DNA of 48,612 nt from a virus: the IMG/VR virus record IMGVR_UViG_3300034073_005326, positions 1-48,612 of that record. The stretch is one strand, 5' to 3'. The position numbers and the translations under genes were made by a program. The notes under the pieces were generated by a model, which saw nothing but the letters and a program-made list of their open reading frames with translations, did not search any database and was not told where the DNA came from. Positions 16,665-25,106 of the stretch are shown piece after piece; position 1 is the first letter of the stretch; each line of letters opens with the position of its first letter.

Positions 16665-19600
16665 TGTCTTATTTCAACGACATAAATTCGTTTTATACCT
16701 TTTTACGTGAAGGCACGCTCGACAACAAATTTAAGCTGAGACAACAGCAGGGCGATAAAATCAGCCAGACAGACGCATCAGCGAAATTCGGCGAACAGAT
16801 CAAGAAGCTGTACGTTGAGAAGATGTGCTCAGGAGAGCAAATAATCAAAGGCCTCATCGATTATGCGACTCCTGACAGTAAAAATTTTGACGCTGAGTTC
16901 GCAAAGGATTTAGGTTTTGTCTTCAACACGTTCTATCAAAAGGCCGGCCAGCTGAAGGCAGAGGTCTTGAACAACAAGGATTATTGGCAGTATCTCGACG
17001 GCGACGGCGACGTCCCAAAGCTGACGCCTCTTGAGGGCGATTTTTATGCGAGGCTGTGCGGCGCTGACCCTCCTCCCGGCGGCGGGGGCGGTCCTCCCAT
17101 CGATTTGACCGTCAACCTTTTAAGGTCGCCAAAGTTGAATCCCAAGGGCAGAAATGTTAAGTCCGTTGACCTCTTCATGAACGCGATACCGTCTCTGTTC
17201 GCGTCCCAGATGGTGCCGTACTTTGAGGTTGAGTTTGAGTTTCCAAGAATACCAGACGGAGCAAAGCGCGGGGAAACTTCGATCAGGTTCCTAAATAGAC
17301 CCTCATTGCTTCGTTTTTTATTGGGTTCAGAAATAGATGTCACGAAAATGCCGTTAACGGCTGCTGACCTCGCCATGATCGCTCCATTCAAAACAAAAAA
17401 GAAGGGAGACGATGGAAGGTATTTGACGTCGGTTTTCGCCGGCACCGAGATGTTTACATCACCACAAACCCTTATCAACATGGATACGCTCAGCGGACCC
17501 AACACGGTCAGATTGAATCCTGCGCAGCCATTTCTTCCTCCTGCCACTTTGACGAACGGAAGCATTAGAATGGTCAACGCCGGAGCAGGAACGTTTGCCA
17601 TGACTTATGCCGACGTTGAATTCAAGGTGCACGACCGCGCCCGTTTTGCAGAATTCTCAGAGTTTTTAAGGCAAGACAAATACACGAAGGACATAACCAC
17701 GTGGATAACTTATGGTTGGTTGGCACCTCGGTCTCGAGGTTCAGAAGACGTTTACGCTCAGTTCATAAACGAGAACATGTTGGTCAAGCGAGCGTTCAGC
17801 CTGATGAACTCAAGCTTTTCTTTTGATCCAACGGGTCAGGTCACGGTCAAACTAGGTCTCGTGACCCAGGGTGGATCGTCGATAGTCAACGAGCCACTGC
17901 AGTCGTTGGCATCCGACTTAAAGGGTAAGGACGTCATGTCGCAATACCATAGAGATCTAAAAAGGATTCGCAACAAGATATCCAAGGCAAGAAAGTATTT
18001 TGGGCAACCGAATGAAGGAACAAAGGACATTCGAATGTATCAGGTCCTTGACGCTGCCGCTGGCGGTGCTGTCGAATTTGGCTTAAAACCAGAAGAGTTA
18101 GCCGAGATCAGCGACAACATGAAAGTCGCGATCGAAGCGAAGGACAATGGTCTTAGCGATAACGAAAGAGCAGAAGCGTTGAAGGCTGTTGAGGCGATCC
18201 GGGCGTTGGCTTCAGAGGAAAACTGGAACAAGGTCAAAAACCTTGCCTCATCTTACGTTCAAGAAAAACTGAAATCATGCTCTGACGGTTCTTCTCCTGA
18301 TCCGTTCATTCCTCTGCCTGATAAATTTTTCAACAAAGGAGCCGAAAAGATTCCTTTTTATTCCAACGATCTTGTCAGATCAACTTATGAAAGGATTCCG
18401 CCTATACCTGACAAGAAGGATAGGTTGCCTAAGAAGCCCGACATGTCGAAGGTGCCGACAGCTGAAAATAATCCCGAAGGCGGTGTCAAGCAGCTGTCAC
18501 AGGAAGAGCTTGACAAAAAGAAACCTGAGCAGGCCGCAGTGCCGATCGTCACATTGGAGAGTTTGAAAATTTCAGGAGATTTGACGGGTTCGCTCGGCCT
18601 ATCTTCACCCGTCACGCCGATAAAATCTCCTTCGAAATCTGCGCAAGGAAAAAATGTCGCCGCAAAAGAAAGCACAGCACCGACGACTTTTCAACGACGT
18701 ATCGTTTCGTTAGGAAAGCTTTTTTGTGCCCTGTGTCTTCCCGCCATTCTTGGAGCCGCCAAAGAAGAAGGAATAACAGAGGTTCAGATTAATTTTTATC
18801 AATTCAACGAGTCGTGTGGACCATTATCACTTCACAATATCGCCGAGTTTCCAATAGACTTTGATTCTTTTATCGATCAGTTCGGCTTCTATTGCCTGAA
18901 AAGAGGAGGTGACGTCATCACCTTGAACGAATTTATGGAGTTCATCTCAACGTACGTCATCAGCGATAAAAGAGCGCCTGGTTATGGAATGAAGACGTAT
19001 TATAACGCCTGGAACAGGGACAGCCCAGAACCAGTTGCGTGGAACGGTGATGCGAAGGAATTTGAATCGAAGATGGCGAAGTGGTTCCTCAAGTACAAGG
19101 AATGGAAATTGCCTGCCCTAACGATTGCAGTCGACTGCATGAAAGCAGGAGAAGACCCGGCGTCCAGATCTGACCTGTTGCTGTCGCTAGCTTCTACCGT
19201 GGCCCCGGTCAACAGCGGTCCCAATGTCAATATTGGAAAGGTAAAACGAATACATATTTTTGACGATTCTCTTGAGCAGTACTCTTTACTGAAGCAGAAC
19301 CTGATCAAGCAAGAAGACGGAAGCTACGTCGTCTATGGAACCGACCAAGAAAAACAGGCTTATTTGGACTGGAGACAGAGCCAGCAGTCTACCGCCACCA
19401 TGGAAGGAAAGACAGCCAAGTTACCTGGTGGGTTGGCAATCGTCACCGGCGGTAAGGACGCCCTTCTTCAGTTGGTTCAAAGCATCATTCCAACGATTGA
19501 TTTTGCGACCAATGGCACCATGATAAGCAACGCGACGCTGGCATCGAAGGTCGACGGCGTCGCAGGTTCTATGGCGATGCTTGGGACGACCTTTAAGGTC

Positions 19601-20008
19601 GACACACAGCCTTCTCCTAACGGCTTGACGATGGCTGAGAACAATCTTCCGATGAGATTTTTGCCTGCACAATTGACGATGAATTCCATGGGCTGTCCGA
19701 TCGCCGAGCTTTACCAAGAATTCTTTGTTAACTTCGGTACGGGAACCTCCATCGACACGACGTACAGGGTCACGCAGATCGTCCACAACTTCTCTCCTGG
19801 GAAGTTCGATACCAGCTGGACCTTTGGTTACTCCGATGGATATGGTAAGTTCTATGGAGCTGAAACCATGGGAGATTTGATGAAGCAGGTCGCGGGTTCT
19901 ACGAACCCAGGAACGACGCCGACCGACACATCATCGAATGAACCTCCTGAAATTTTCACAGAGCAAAGACAGTCTAAGCAAAATAAAATTCCTCCAAATG
20001 GCAAATAA
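16664..20008 (+). CDS. large baseplate hub-like structural protein
   Basis: The 1114-aa protein has an N-terminal helical region and a Pro/Gly linker (PPPGGGGGPP) near residues 137-146. A conserved-looking block follows: KSVDLFMNAIPSLFASQMVPYFEVEFEFPR. A long central region ends in a Pro/Lys-rich linker. The C-terminal domain has PMRFLPAQLTMNSMGCPI, FFVNFGTGTSIDTTYRVTQI and HNFSPGKFDTSWTFGYSDGY. That last pattern (FGTGT.ID..Y.VT...H..S.G.F.T) is shared with hub/late-control proteins that cap the tube at the baseplate. The 1845-aa, 99-aa and 1114-aa genes are directly coupled, so they probably form one sub-complex. Equivalence to T4 gp27 is inference. Confidence 0.7.
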   Translation: MSYFNDINSFYTFLREGTLDNKFKLRQQQGDKISQTDASAKFGEQIKKLYVEKMCSGEQIIKGLIDYATPDSKNFDAEFAKDLGFVFNTFYQKAGQLKAEVLNNKDYWQYLDGDGDVPKLTPLEGDFYARLCGADPPPGGGGGPPIDLTVNLLRSPKLNPKGRNVKSVDLFMNAIPSLFASQMVPYFEVEFEFPRIPDGAKRGETSIRFLNRPSLLRFLLGSEIDVTKMPLTAADLAMIAPFKTKKKGDDGRYLTSVFAGTEMFTSPQTLINMDTLSGPNTVRLNPAQPFLPPATLTNGSIRMVNAGAGTFAMTYADVEFKVHDRARFAEFSEFLRQDKYTKDITTWITYGWLAPRSRGSEDVYAQFINENMLVKRAFSLMNSSFSFDPTGQVTVKLGLVTQGGSSIVNEPLQSLASDLKGKDVMSQYHRDLKRIRNKISKARKYFGQPNEGTKDIRMYQVLDAAAGGAVEFGLKPEELAEISDNMKVAIEAKDNGLSDNERAEALKAVEAIRALASEENWNKVKNLASSYVQEKLKSCSDGSSPDPFIPLPDKFFNKGAEKIPFYSNDLVRSTYERIPPIPDKKDRLPKKPDMSKVPTAENNPEGGVKQLSQEELDKKKPEQAAVPIVTLESLKISGDLTGSLGLSSPVTPIKSPSKSAQGKNVAAKESTAPTTFQRRIVSLGKLFCALCLPAILGAAKEEGITEVQINFYQFNESCGPLSLHNIAEFPIDFDSFIDQFGFYCLKRGGDVITLNEFMEFISTYVISDKRAPGYGMKTYYNAWNRDSPEPVAWNGDAKEFESKMAKWFLKYKEWKLPALTIAVDCMKAGEDPASRSDLLLSLASTVAPVNSGPNVNIGKVKRIHIFDDSLEQYSLLKQNLIKQEDGSYVVYGTDQEKQAYLDWRQSQQSTATMEGKTAKLPGGLAIVTGGKDALLQLVQSIIPTIDFATNGTMISNATLASKVDGVAGSMAMLGTTFKVDTQPSPNGLTMAENNLPMRFLPAQLTMNSMGCPIAELYQEFFVNFGTGTSIDTTYRVTQIVHNFSPGKFDTSWTFGYSDGYGKFYGAETMGDLMKQVAGSTNPGTTPTDTSSNEPPEIFTEQRQSKQNKIPPNGK

Positions 20009-20024
20009 ATGAAAACTACGGTCA

Positions 20025-20033
20025 TGGTATGAT
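20025..20033 (+). promoter_or_regulatory. extended -10 promoter (TGGTATGAT) for the polymerase gene
   Basis: This nonamer is identical to the one at 4240-4248. Its -10 hexamer (20028-20033) covers the ATG at 20029, which argues that translation begins at ATG 20050, about 9 nt downstream of the predicted transcript start. It marks the switch from the late structural block to the replication block. Confidence 0.5.
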
Positions 20034-20049
20034 ACATCATGATGATACG

Positions 20050-21261
20050 ATGTCCATAGACAGGTTTTGTATTTCTGCAGGGGTTCTTGGTTCCGATCAT
20101 CACATGACGATCGACTCTGATGGCATCAGCCTTAGCACCATGCCTCCTCACGACTGCTGGTTGCTCTCTGGACATTTTAGAAACGATGATCATCTTTGCT
20201 TAGACACATTACTGAAGCTCCATGGTGTCTGGTTCAATTCTCAACCTGATCAAAGATGGAAGAACATGATGGCATCCGTCGGCTGTGTTGAGGATGTTCC
20301 ATGGTCAAAGGTTCTGCCGCCGAGTCAATACAAGCTTCATGTAAAAAATCTAATAAAATCTGTCATTGCCAAATCAAAAGACATTTCTCAAGAATATTAT
20401 AGAAACACGTGGCATCCATGCGGTGCTATATTTCGCAGGTTGCGACCGGCCAAGATCGACACATCGACATACAAAAGCATCATTGACGCCGAAGGGCATG
20501 GAAACGGTGCATTGGAGACCTTCAAACCATCGTCGGGAGGATACGCTTCTCAGGTGGTGTATGATCGTTTTGGAACGCGTACCGGAAGGTTGACCGTTGA
20601 GTCAGGTCCACAGATCTTGACGTTGAAAAAAGAGCATAAAAAGATCATAAAGTCTTATTACCAAGACGGACGCATAGTTTCACTCGATTTCGCAGCCCTC
20701 GAGGCCCGTGTCCTTCTTTTTGAAGCCGGTCATCAGCCTACCTCTAGCGACATCTACACACAGATTTCCAAAGATCTTTTTGAAGGCAGGGTTGAAAGAT
20801 CCATCATCAAGGTGGCCGTGTTGAGTGAATTGTATGGGGCTTCTCGTGCTTCTTTGGATCACAGGTTGAACATGCCGTCAGCTGACCTTGACGTTTTCAT
20901 AAAGTCGATCAAATCCTACTTCAAAACGGCAATCCTGAAAGCACGCTTAAAAGAAGAGTTCGAAAAAAAAGGTAACATTACCAACAAGTTTGGTAGGCCT
21001 CTGTTCATCGATTCAAAAAATTCTGATTATCTTCTTGTCAACACATACGCTCAAAGCACGGGTGCGGACATTTCTTTGCTGGGATTCTCTAAGATCACAG
21101 AGGCGTTAGGCTCTGACGGCATTCGTCCGCTTTTCGTTCTTCACGATGCCCTTATCCTTGATGTTCGACCTGATAGATTACGTGACGTGGAATCCATTAC
21201 ATCTATAAACATTTCAGGCTATGATCATGGCTTTTCCATAAAGCCAGAGGTTATTGGATAA
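20050..21261 (+). CDS. minimal family-A DNA polymerase
   Basis: The protein is 403 aa from ATG 20050; ATG 20029 is in frame but inside the -10 box. The polymerase core motifs of PolA are in order: RFGTRTGRLTVESGPQIL, motif A SLDFAALEARVL (Asp213), motif B R250-SIIK-VAVLSELYG, and motif C LFVLHDALILDV (Asp366). The residue equal to E. coli Phe762 is Leu258, and the usual HDE of motif C is HDA. No 3'-5' exonuclease domain or full thumb is present. The protein is about half the usual length, so proofreading must come from another protein if this is the replicase. It probably acts in phage DNA synthesis. Confidence 0.85.
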   Translation: MSIDRFCISAGVLGSDHHMTIDSDGISLSTMPPHDCWLLSGHFRNDDHLCLDTLLKLHGVWFNSQPDQRWKNMMASVGCVEDVPWSKVLPPSQYKLHVKNLIKSVIAKSKDISQEYYRNTWHPCGAIFRRLRPAKIDTSTYKSIIDAEGHGNGALETFKPSSGGYASQVVYDRFGTRTGRLTVESGPQILTLKKEHKKIIKSYYQDGRIVSLDFAALEARVLLFEAGHQPTSSDIYTQISKDLFEGRVERSIIKVAVLSELYGASRASLDHRLNMPSADLDVFIKSIKSYFKTAILKARLKEEFEKKGNITNKFGRPLFIDSKNSDYLLVNTYAQSTGADISLLGFSKITEALGSDGIRPLFVLHDALILDVRPDRLRDVESITSINISGYDHGFSIKPEVIG

Positions 21262-21270
21262 TTAAACTTC

Positions 21271-21543
21271 ATGAAACTTACACACGCAGCGCTTCGAAGA
21301 TTGATCAAAGAAGAAATACAAAATCTTGCCGAGTCTGACGCCAACCTAGAGACCATCAAGAGTGACGTGTCGAATGTCCTGGACAACTTTGTCAAGTACA
21401 AGAGATATAGCGTCGCCAGCGTTATTTCTGCTGTTTATGCGTGGGCAAACGAGAAAAACGCTGATTTAAATACACGATCAGTAAACAAGGCACAGGACCT
21501 GACATCGCTCGCAGCCCAGCTAAGAAAACAACACGGAATTTGA
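21271..21543 (+). CDS. small protein with MKLT...IKE leader
   Basis: The 90-aa protein starts 9 nt after the polymerase stop. The N-terminus MKLTHAALRRLIKEEIQNL is the same leader type as in the proteins starting at 572, 31458 and 40936, ending at I-K-E|E. The remainder is helical (KSDVSNVLDNFVKYKRYSV, LTSLAAQLRKQHGI). No enzymatic motif is seen. It may be packaged in the capsid if the leader is a targeting tag; the function of the mature part is unknown. Confidence 0.7.
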   Translation: MKLTHAALRRLIKEEIQNLAESDANLETIKSDVSNVLDNFVKYKRYSVASVISAVYAWANEKNADLNTRSVNKAQDLTSLAAQLRKQHGI

Positions 21544-21572
21544 CTGATTGAACAATGACCCCATTTCCATGT

Positions 21573-21578
21573 TAAAAT
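21573..21578 (+). promoter_or_regulatory. -10 box of predicted leaderless transcript (HD gene)
   Basis: TAAAAT ends exactly 7 nt before ATG 21586. A TTGAAC resembling a -35 lies at 21548-21553 with a long 19-nt spacer. The box sits on the 3' arm of a short inverted repeat, CCCATTT (21560-21566) against AAATGGG (21575-21581), which could act as an operator. Confidence 0.4.
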
Positions 21579-21585
21579 GGGAATT

Positions 21586-22182
21586 ATGTCATTAAGTCCC
21601 GAAGAGATCGCTGCAAATTTTGATAAGTTTCGTTCACTTTGCGAAAGGCTAGCCGATAGATCAACGGCTGCCCTCGCGCTCGTCGATCACTTTGCAGAAA
21701 GATTAGCTTTATGTCCAGCCTCGGGCCGTAAGGAATATCACCTTGCAGAACCAGGCGGTCTGGTGGACCACTCCCTTCGGGTCCTCGGCAATGCAATGAA
21801 GCTGTGCAAGGCTTTTGAGTACAATCTTCCCAAGGATTCTCTCATCATCGCTTGTCTCTTTCACGACATCGGCAAGCTCGGTGACCTAGAGCAAGAATAC
21901 TACCTTCCACAGGATTCGGACTGGCACCGCGACAAGCTCGGTGAGATGTACAAACACAACAAGGACATCAAGTACATGACCGTCCCACACCGCGGTGTCT
22001 GGTTGTGCCAACACTTTGGTCTGAAGCTCACCCAGGATGAATGGCTTGCCATCATGCTCAACGACGGTTGGGTCCTTCAGGAAAACAAGGCATATTGTCT
22101 AAAGGAAGGAACCCTCGTGAGCGTTGTTCAGACGGCTGATTATCTTGCAACAAAGCACGAGAAGGAAACGCTTGGTGGCTAA
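21586..22182 (+). CDS. HD-domain phosphohydrolase-like protein
   Basis: The protein is 198 aa from ATG 21586; ATG 21577 is two codons earlier but overlaps the putative -10. It has metal-binding HD-superfamily motifs: GGLVDHSLRVLGNA, IIACLFHDIGKLGD and a later H (VPHRGVWLCQHFGL). A conserved C-terminal block follows (LTQDEWLAIMLNDGW, ADYLATKHEKETLGG). HD proteins hydrolyse phosphoester bonds in nucleotides or signalling nucleotides. This form is common in aquatic myoviruses next to replication genes, but its substrate is not known to me. Nucleotide turnover is the most natural role here. Confidence 0.75.
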   Translation: MSLSPEEIAANFDKFRSLCERLADRSTAALALVDHFAERLALCPASGRKEYHLAEPGGLVDHSLRVLGNAMKLCKAFEYNLPKDSLIIACLFHDIGKLGDLEQEYYLPQDSDWHRDKLGEMYKHNKDIKYMTVPHRGVWLCQHFGLKLTQDEWLAIMLNDGWVLQENKAYCLKEGTLVSVVQTADYLATKHEKETLGG

Positions 22183-22193
22183 TATTTAAAGTC

Positions 22194-22433
22194 ATGTCGG
22201 CCGACGATATTCTTCGCAAGTACATCAGGAACCTTATTGAAGAGGTTAGAGATACCCCACGTGTGGGTGATCAACTAAAAAATGCCGATGGTTCACCTGA
22301 AAGCGGAGATGACAACGATGATGAGAATGAGAAAGAAGTAGACGAGATGAATGTCACAGCCCACATCGTCGGCCCGATGCTTCCTTTTGCAATGAAGACA
22401 CCAGGGAAGAAAAAGAAACCCGGCTGGAGATAA
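22194..22433 (+). CDS. small acidic protein, unknown
   Basis: The 79-aa protein starts 11 nt after the HD gene and follows CTAATATTTAAAGTC without a Shine-Dalgarno. The N-terminus (DDILRKYIRNLIEEVRD) is an amphipathic helix ending in L-I-E|E. A run rich in Asp and Glu and a basic tail (PGKKKKPGWR) follow. Its TAA abuts the ATG of the next gene (TAAATG). Function not recognised. The leader loosely resembles the other I-x-E leaders of the window. Confidence 0.6.
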   Translation: MSADDILRKYIRNLIEEVRDTPRVGDQLKNADGSPESGDDNDDENEKEVDEMNVTAHIVGPMLPFAMKTPGKKKKPGWR

Positions 22434-22742
22434 ATGAAAAATTTAATCCTTCCTTATACCGCCCTCTTTACGACGGGTGTAATCGGCGCTTTTGTCACAA
22501 AGAAGGTCCAAGGTGGATCACTTCCGATATGGGCTCCCATCGGTCCATCAATCGTCAGCGGTCTTCTTTGGGGTTACATCTCTCGTCGTTCCCAAAACCT
22601 CAGCCTCATGTCGGTCCTCGTCGACGTCATCTACACGGCGGCGTTCGTCACAGGTTTCATCATCCTCGGTGATCGCCTTACACCTCTTCAGGTTGCCGGC
22701 TTCATCGTCTCACTCATCGGCGTCGCAATGATGGCGGCATAA
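22434..22742 (+). CDS. small multi-pass membrane protein
   Basis: The 102-aa protein has about four hydrophobic helices: LPYTALFTTGVIGAFV, IWAPIGPSIVSGLLWGYI, MSVLVDVIYTAAFVTGFIIL and LQVAGFIVSLIGVAMMAA. The last one resembles the closing helix of DMT-type transporters (LTPLQVAGFIVSLIG), but the protein is short and no transporter signature is certain. It would sit in the host inner membrane. It directly follows the small acidic protein gene, suggesting co-expression. Confidence 0.65.
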   Translation: MKNLILPYTALFTTGVIGAFVTKKVQGGSLPIWAPIGPSIVSGLLWGYISRRSQNLSLMSVLVDVIYTAAFVTGFIILGDRLTPLQVAGFIVSLIGVAMMAA

Positions 22743-22992
22743 TCCTCACCTTCCTAATATTTAACATGTCGACCCTTCGACGCGGAATAGGATTAGGAAT
22801 GAAAAACAACAACGTTTGTTCTGTCGGTCCCGACACCGTGCAAAGTTGACGCAAGGAATATTATAACAATACAACCAACCGACACTGATGTAGGTTGACA
22901 ACAGACTTGGATGTCTAACTGATGTGGCGAACCACATGCGGTGGTTCCACCTCGATTAGAGGTTCACAGCGGAAACGGAAAAGGAAAATATC
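22743..22992 (+). promoter_or_regulatory. 250-nt structured leader upstream of the SSB gene
   Basis: This is the longest gap in the window. It holds at least five short hairpins: GTCGA/TCGAC (22769-22782), TGTCG/CGACA (22822-22835), AGAC/GTCT (22903-22916), GAACCAC/GTGGTTC (22929-22947) and ACCTC/GAGGT (22949-22963). The last two lie just before the AAGGAAAATATC start region. A TTGACG (22846-22851) and a TTGACA (22895-22900) could be -35 boxes; the -10s are weak. A 27-codon ORF (ATG 22767 to TGA 22850) also fits. T4 gene 32 is autoregulated through a structured leader, so an analogous control element is plausible. Confidence 0.5.
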
Positions 22993-23841
22993 ATGGCAAT
23001 CGATCTAGAAGCAATCAAGCGACGTGTGGCAGAGCTCAGCGGTGTGAAGAAGACCTCATCTGTTCAGATGTGGAAGCCTGGCCTAGGTGAGTATAAGATT
23101 CGGTGTCTCCCTTGGAAGAATGCTGGGGAGGGACAACCTTTCATGGAGAGGTGGTTCTATTACATCGGCGAGAATGCAGGCCTCCTGGCACCAAACCAAT
23201 TTGGTAAGCCTGATCCCATCAATGATTTGATTCGTAAGCTATACAGCAGCGGTAAGCCTGACGATAGGACACTAGCAAAGAAGTTGGCACCAAAGATGCG
23301 ATGCTATGCCCCCGTCATCGTCCGCGGTGAGGAAGACAAGGGCGTTCAGGTCTGGGCATTCGGTAAGATCGTCTATCAACGCATGCTAGGTTTCTTCCTC
23401 GATGAGGAGGTCGGTGACATCCTCGATCCATCACAGGGATTCGACCTCAAGGTTACCATCTCAAAGGCGCAGGGTAAGCAATTCAATGACACGATGGTCG
23501 ATCCAGCTCGTCGACCTTCAAAGCTTCATGAGGATCAAAAGGTTGCCTCAGGCTGGCTCGAGGCAATTCCTAATCTCGACGACATGTATCGTCTAAAGTC
23601 GACGCAGGAGATTGAGGCTGTTCTCAACAATTGGCTTAACGGAGGAGTTCCGGATGAACCATCATCCGTTGAAGTGACACGAGGACCAGCTCCACCCGAT
23701 GCGCTAGCTGATCTGGTTGCTGAGGTCAAAGGATCTCCTGAGAAGGTGGTCGCAGCAAAAAAGCCAAAGAAGGCCGATGACGAAGAACAGCCTAAGAAGA
23801 AGTCACTCGACGACGCTTTCGCTGATCTGATGTCAGACTGA
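22993..23841 (+). CDS. single-stranded DNA-binding protein, T4 gp32-like
   Basis: The 282-aa protein compares with 301 aa for T4 gp32. It has a basic N-terminal region with KKTSS (similar to the gp32 cooperativity motif of Lys/Arg followed by Ser/Thr). An OB-fold core includes YKIRCLPWKN, MERWFYYIGENAGLL, MRCYAPVIVRGEEDKGVQVWAFGK and ILDPSQGFDLKVTISKAQG. The acidic C-terminal tail ends SLDDAFADLMSD, as is usual for proteins that recruit replication partners. The T4 zinc ligands are not clearly present. It should coat ssDNA and interact with the UvsX, helicase and polymerase encoded nearby. A strong terminator follows directly, making this a separately controlled, highly expressed unit. Confidence 0.85.
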   Translation: MAIDLEAIKRRVAELSGVKKTSSVQMWKPGLGEYKIRCLPWKNAGEGQPFMERWFYYIGENAGLLAPNQFGKPDPINDLIRKLYSSGKPDDRTLAKKLAPKMRCYAPVIVRGEEDKGVQVWAFGKIVYQRMLGFFLDEEVGDILDPSQGFDLKVTISKAQGKQFNDTMVDPARRPSKLHEDQKVASGWLEAIPNLDDMYRLKSTQEIEAVLNNWLNGGVPDEPSSVEVTRGPAPPDALADLVAEVKGSPEKVVAAKKPKKADDEEQPKKKSLDDAFADLMSD

Positions 23842-23853
23842 TAGTCCTTGAAG

Positions 23854-23885
23854 AAGCGGCCGGAGGTAAATCTTCCGGCCGCTTT
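23854..23885 (+). terminator. intrinsic terminator after SSB
   Basis: AAGCGGCCGGA (23854-23864) pairs perfectly with TCCGGCCGCTT (23874-23884), an 11-bp GC-rich stem with a 9-nt loop ending in TTT. It lies 13 nt after the SSB stop. The T-tract is short, but the stem is the most stable in the window. Confidence 0.75.
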
Positions 23886-23918
23886 GTACTATTTCCAATC
23901 AAGATAGGATAATTGAGT

Positions 23919-25106
23919 ATGGCAAGAAGAGAAAAAACAGAAGAAGCCGAAGTTTCAACCAAAAAGTCTGAAGTCGACAGCATGATGAAAGACCTAATCT
24001 CCTCTATCAATAAGGAATTTGGTCAGCGTATAGCTTACAACTTGTCTGAGATGGATGCTCCAACGGTTGTTAAGCGCTGGATTGATACTGGTTCAGTTCA
24101 ACTAAACTATGCTATCAGAAACGCCATGGAAGGTGGTTATCCTGAGGGCCGCATCATTGAGATCAGCGGCCTTCCTTCCTCTGGCAAGTCTCACCTTGCC
24201 TACCACGCCGCAGCTATGGTTCAACAACAGGGCGGTCTTGTCGTTTATATCGACACAGAAAATGCCACTCCCGTTTCCAAGCTGGCAGACATGGGCGTCG
24301 ATGTTCGCAAGCGATTTGTTTATTGCGACTCACACTGCACAGAGGAGGTCTTCTCCATCATCGAGTCGACCATCGTAAAAGCAAAGCAGATCCTGGAGAA
24401 GAACATCCCCATCCTCGTCATCTGGGACTCGGTGGCAGCAACATCACCCAAGGCCGAGCTGGACGGCGACTATGACCAAAACTCCATCGGTCTTCAGGCG
24501 CGTGCAATCTCAAAGGGCATGCGAAAGATCACAGGTGTCATCGGTCAGAATAACGTGACGCTCCTCTGCATCAATCAGCTTCGTGATAACATCGGCGTTA
24601 TGCATGGCGATCCAGCTACAACACCCGGTGGAAAGGCGATTCCATTCCATTCATCGGTCCGCATTCGCCTCGGCAGTGGTAATCAAGTCAAGGACAAGGC
24701 AGGTAATCCTATCGGTATCCACACAACAGTCACCATCAAGAAGAACAAGGTTGCCGCCCCTTTCCGCAAGTGTGAGTTTGACATCATCTTTGGAAAGGGC
24801 ATCGTTGAAGATGAATACCTCTTCGATGAGGTCAGGTCACACTGCAAGGCAAATGGTCCTGTAAAGCGTGACGGCCTTGAGATCAACATTAGCGGCGAAG
24901 GAGCATGGAAGGAACTCACTGTCATGAGCACAAAGACAGGTGAGATGATTGTAGAAAAGAAGTTCTACAAGTCTGAATTCGGTGCAATGTTGAAGGATCA
25001 AAGCTACAGGAGCCACCTGTTGACGGCGATCGATGCGGCGTTGGTTGTTTCAGGTGGTGAACCATCTGGTGAAGGTGACGGAGAGGGAGGAATGTCAGAT
25101 GAGTGA
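23919..25106 (+). CDS. uvsX: RecA/UvsX recombinase
   Basis: The protein is 395 aa from ATG 23919; the TTG at 23913 is less likely. It has Walker A GLPSSGKS (84-91), Walker B ILVIWDSVAA, and L1/L2-region features including GQNNVTLLCINQLRDNIGVM and TTPGGKAIPFHSSVRIRL. The TPGG-alpha pattern is closer to bacterial RecA than to T4 UvsX. An acidic Gly-rich tail ends GGMSDE. It forms the strand-exchange filament for recombination-dependent replication and repair, working with the gp32-like SSB just upstream. The dUTPase start lies within its last codons (8-nt overlap), so the two are coupled. Confidence 0.9.
   Translation: MARREKTEEAEVSTKKSEVDSMMKDLISSINKEFGQRIAYNLSEMDAPTVVKRWIDTGSVQLNYAIRNAMEGGYPEGRIIEISGLPSSGKSHLAYHAAAMVQQQGGLVVYIDTENATPVSKLADMGVDVRKRFVYCDSHCTEEVFSIIESTIVKAKQILEKNIPILVIWDSVAATSPKAELDGDYDQNSIGLQARAISKGMRKITGVIGQNNVTLLCINQLRDNIGVMHGDPATTPGGKAIPFHSSVRIRLGSGNQVKDKAGNPIGIHTTVTIKKNKVAAPFRKCEFDIIFGKGIVEDEYLFDEVRSHCKANGPVKRDGLEINISGEGAWKELTVMSTKTGEMIVEKKFYKSEFGAMLKDQSYRSHLLTAIDAALVVSGGEPSGEGDGEGGMSDE

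Noticed and set aside
20029-20031. ATG 20029 as polymerase start
   Set aside because: It lies inside the TATGAT -10 box; ATG 20050 is in frame and downstream of the predicted transcript start.
22250-22270. CCCAC/GTGGG palindrome as an operator
   Set aside because: It lies inside the coding sequence of the small acidic protein and has no repeat elsewhere.
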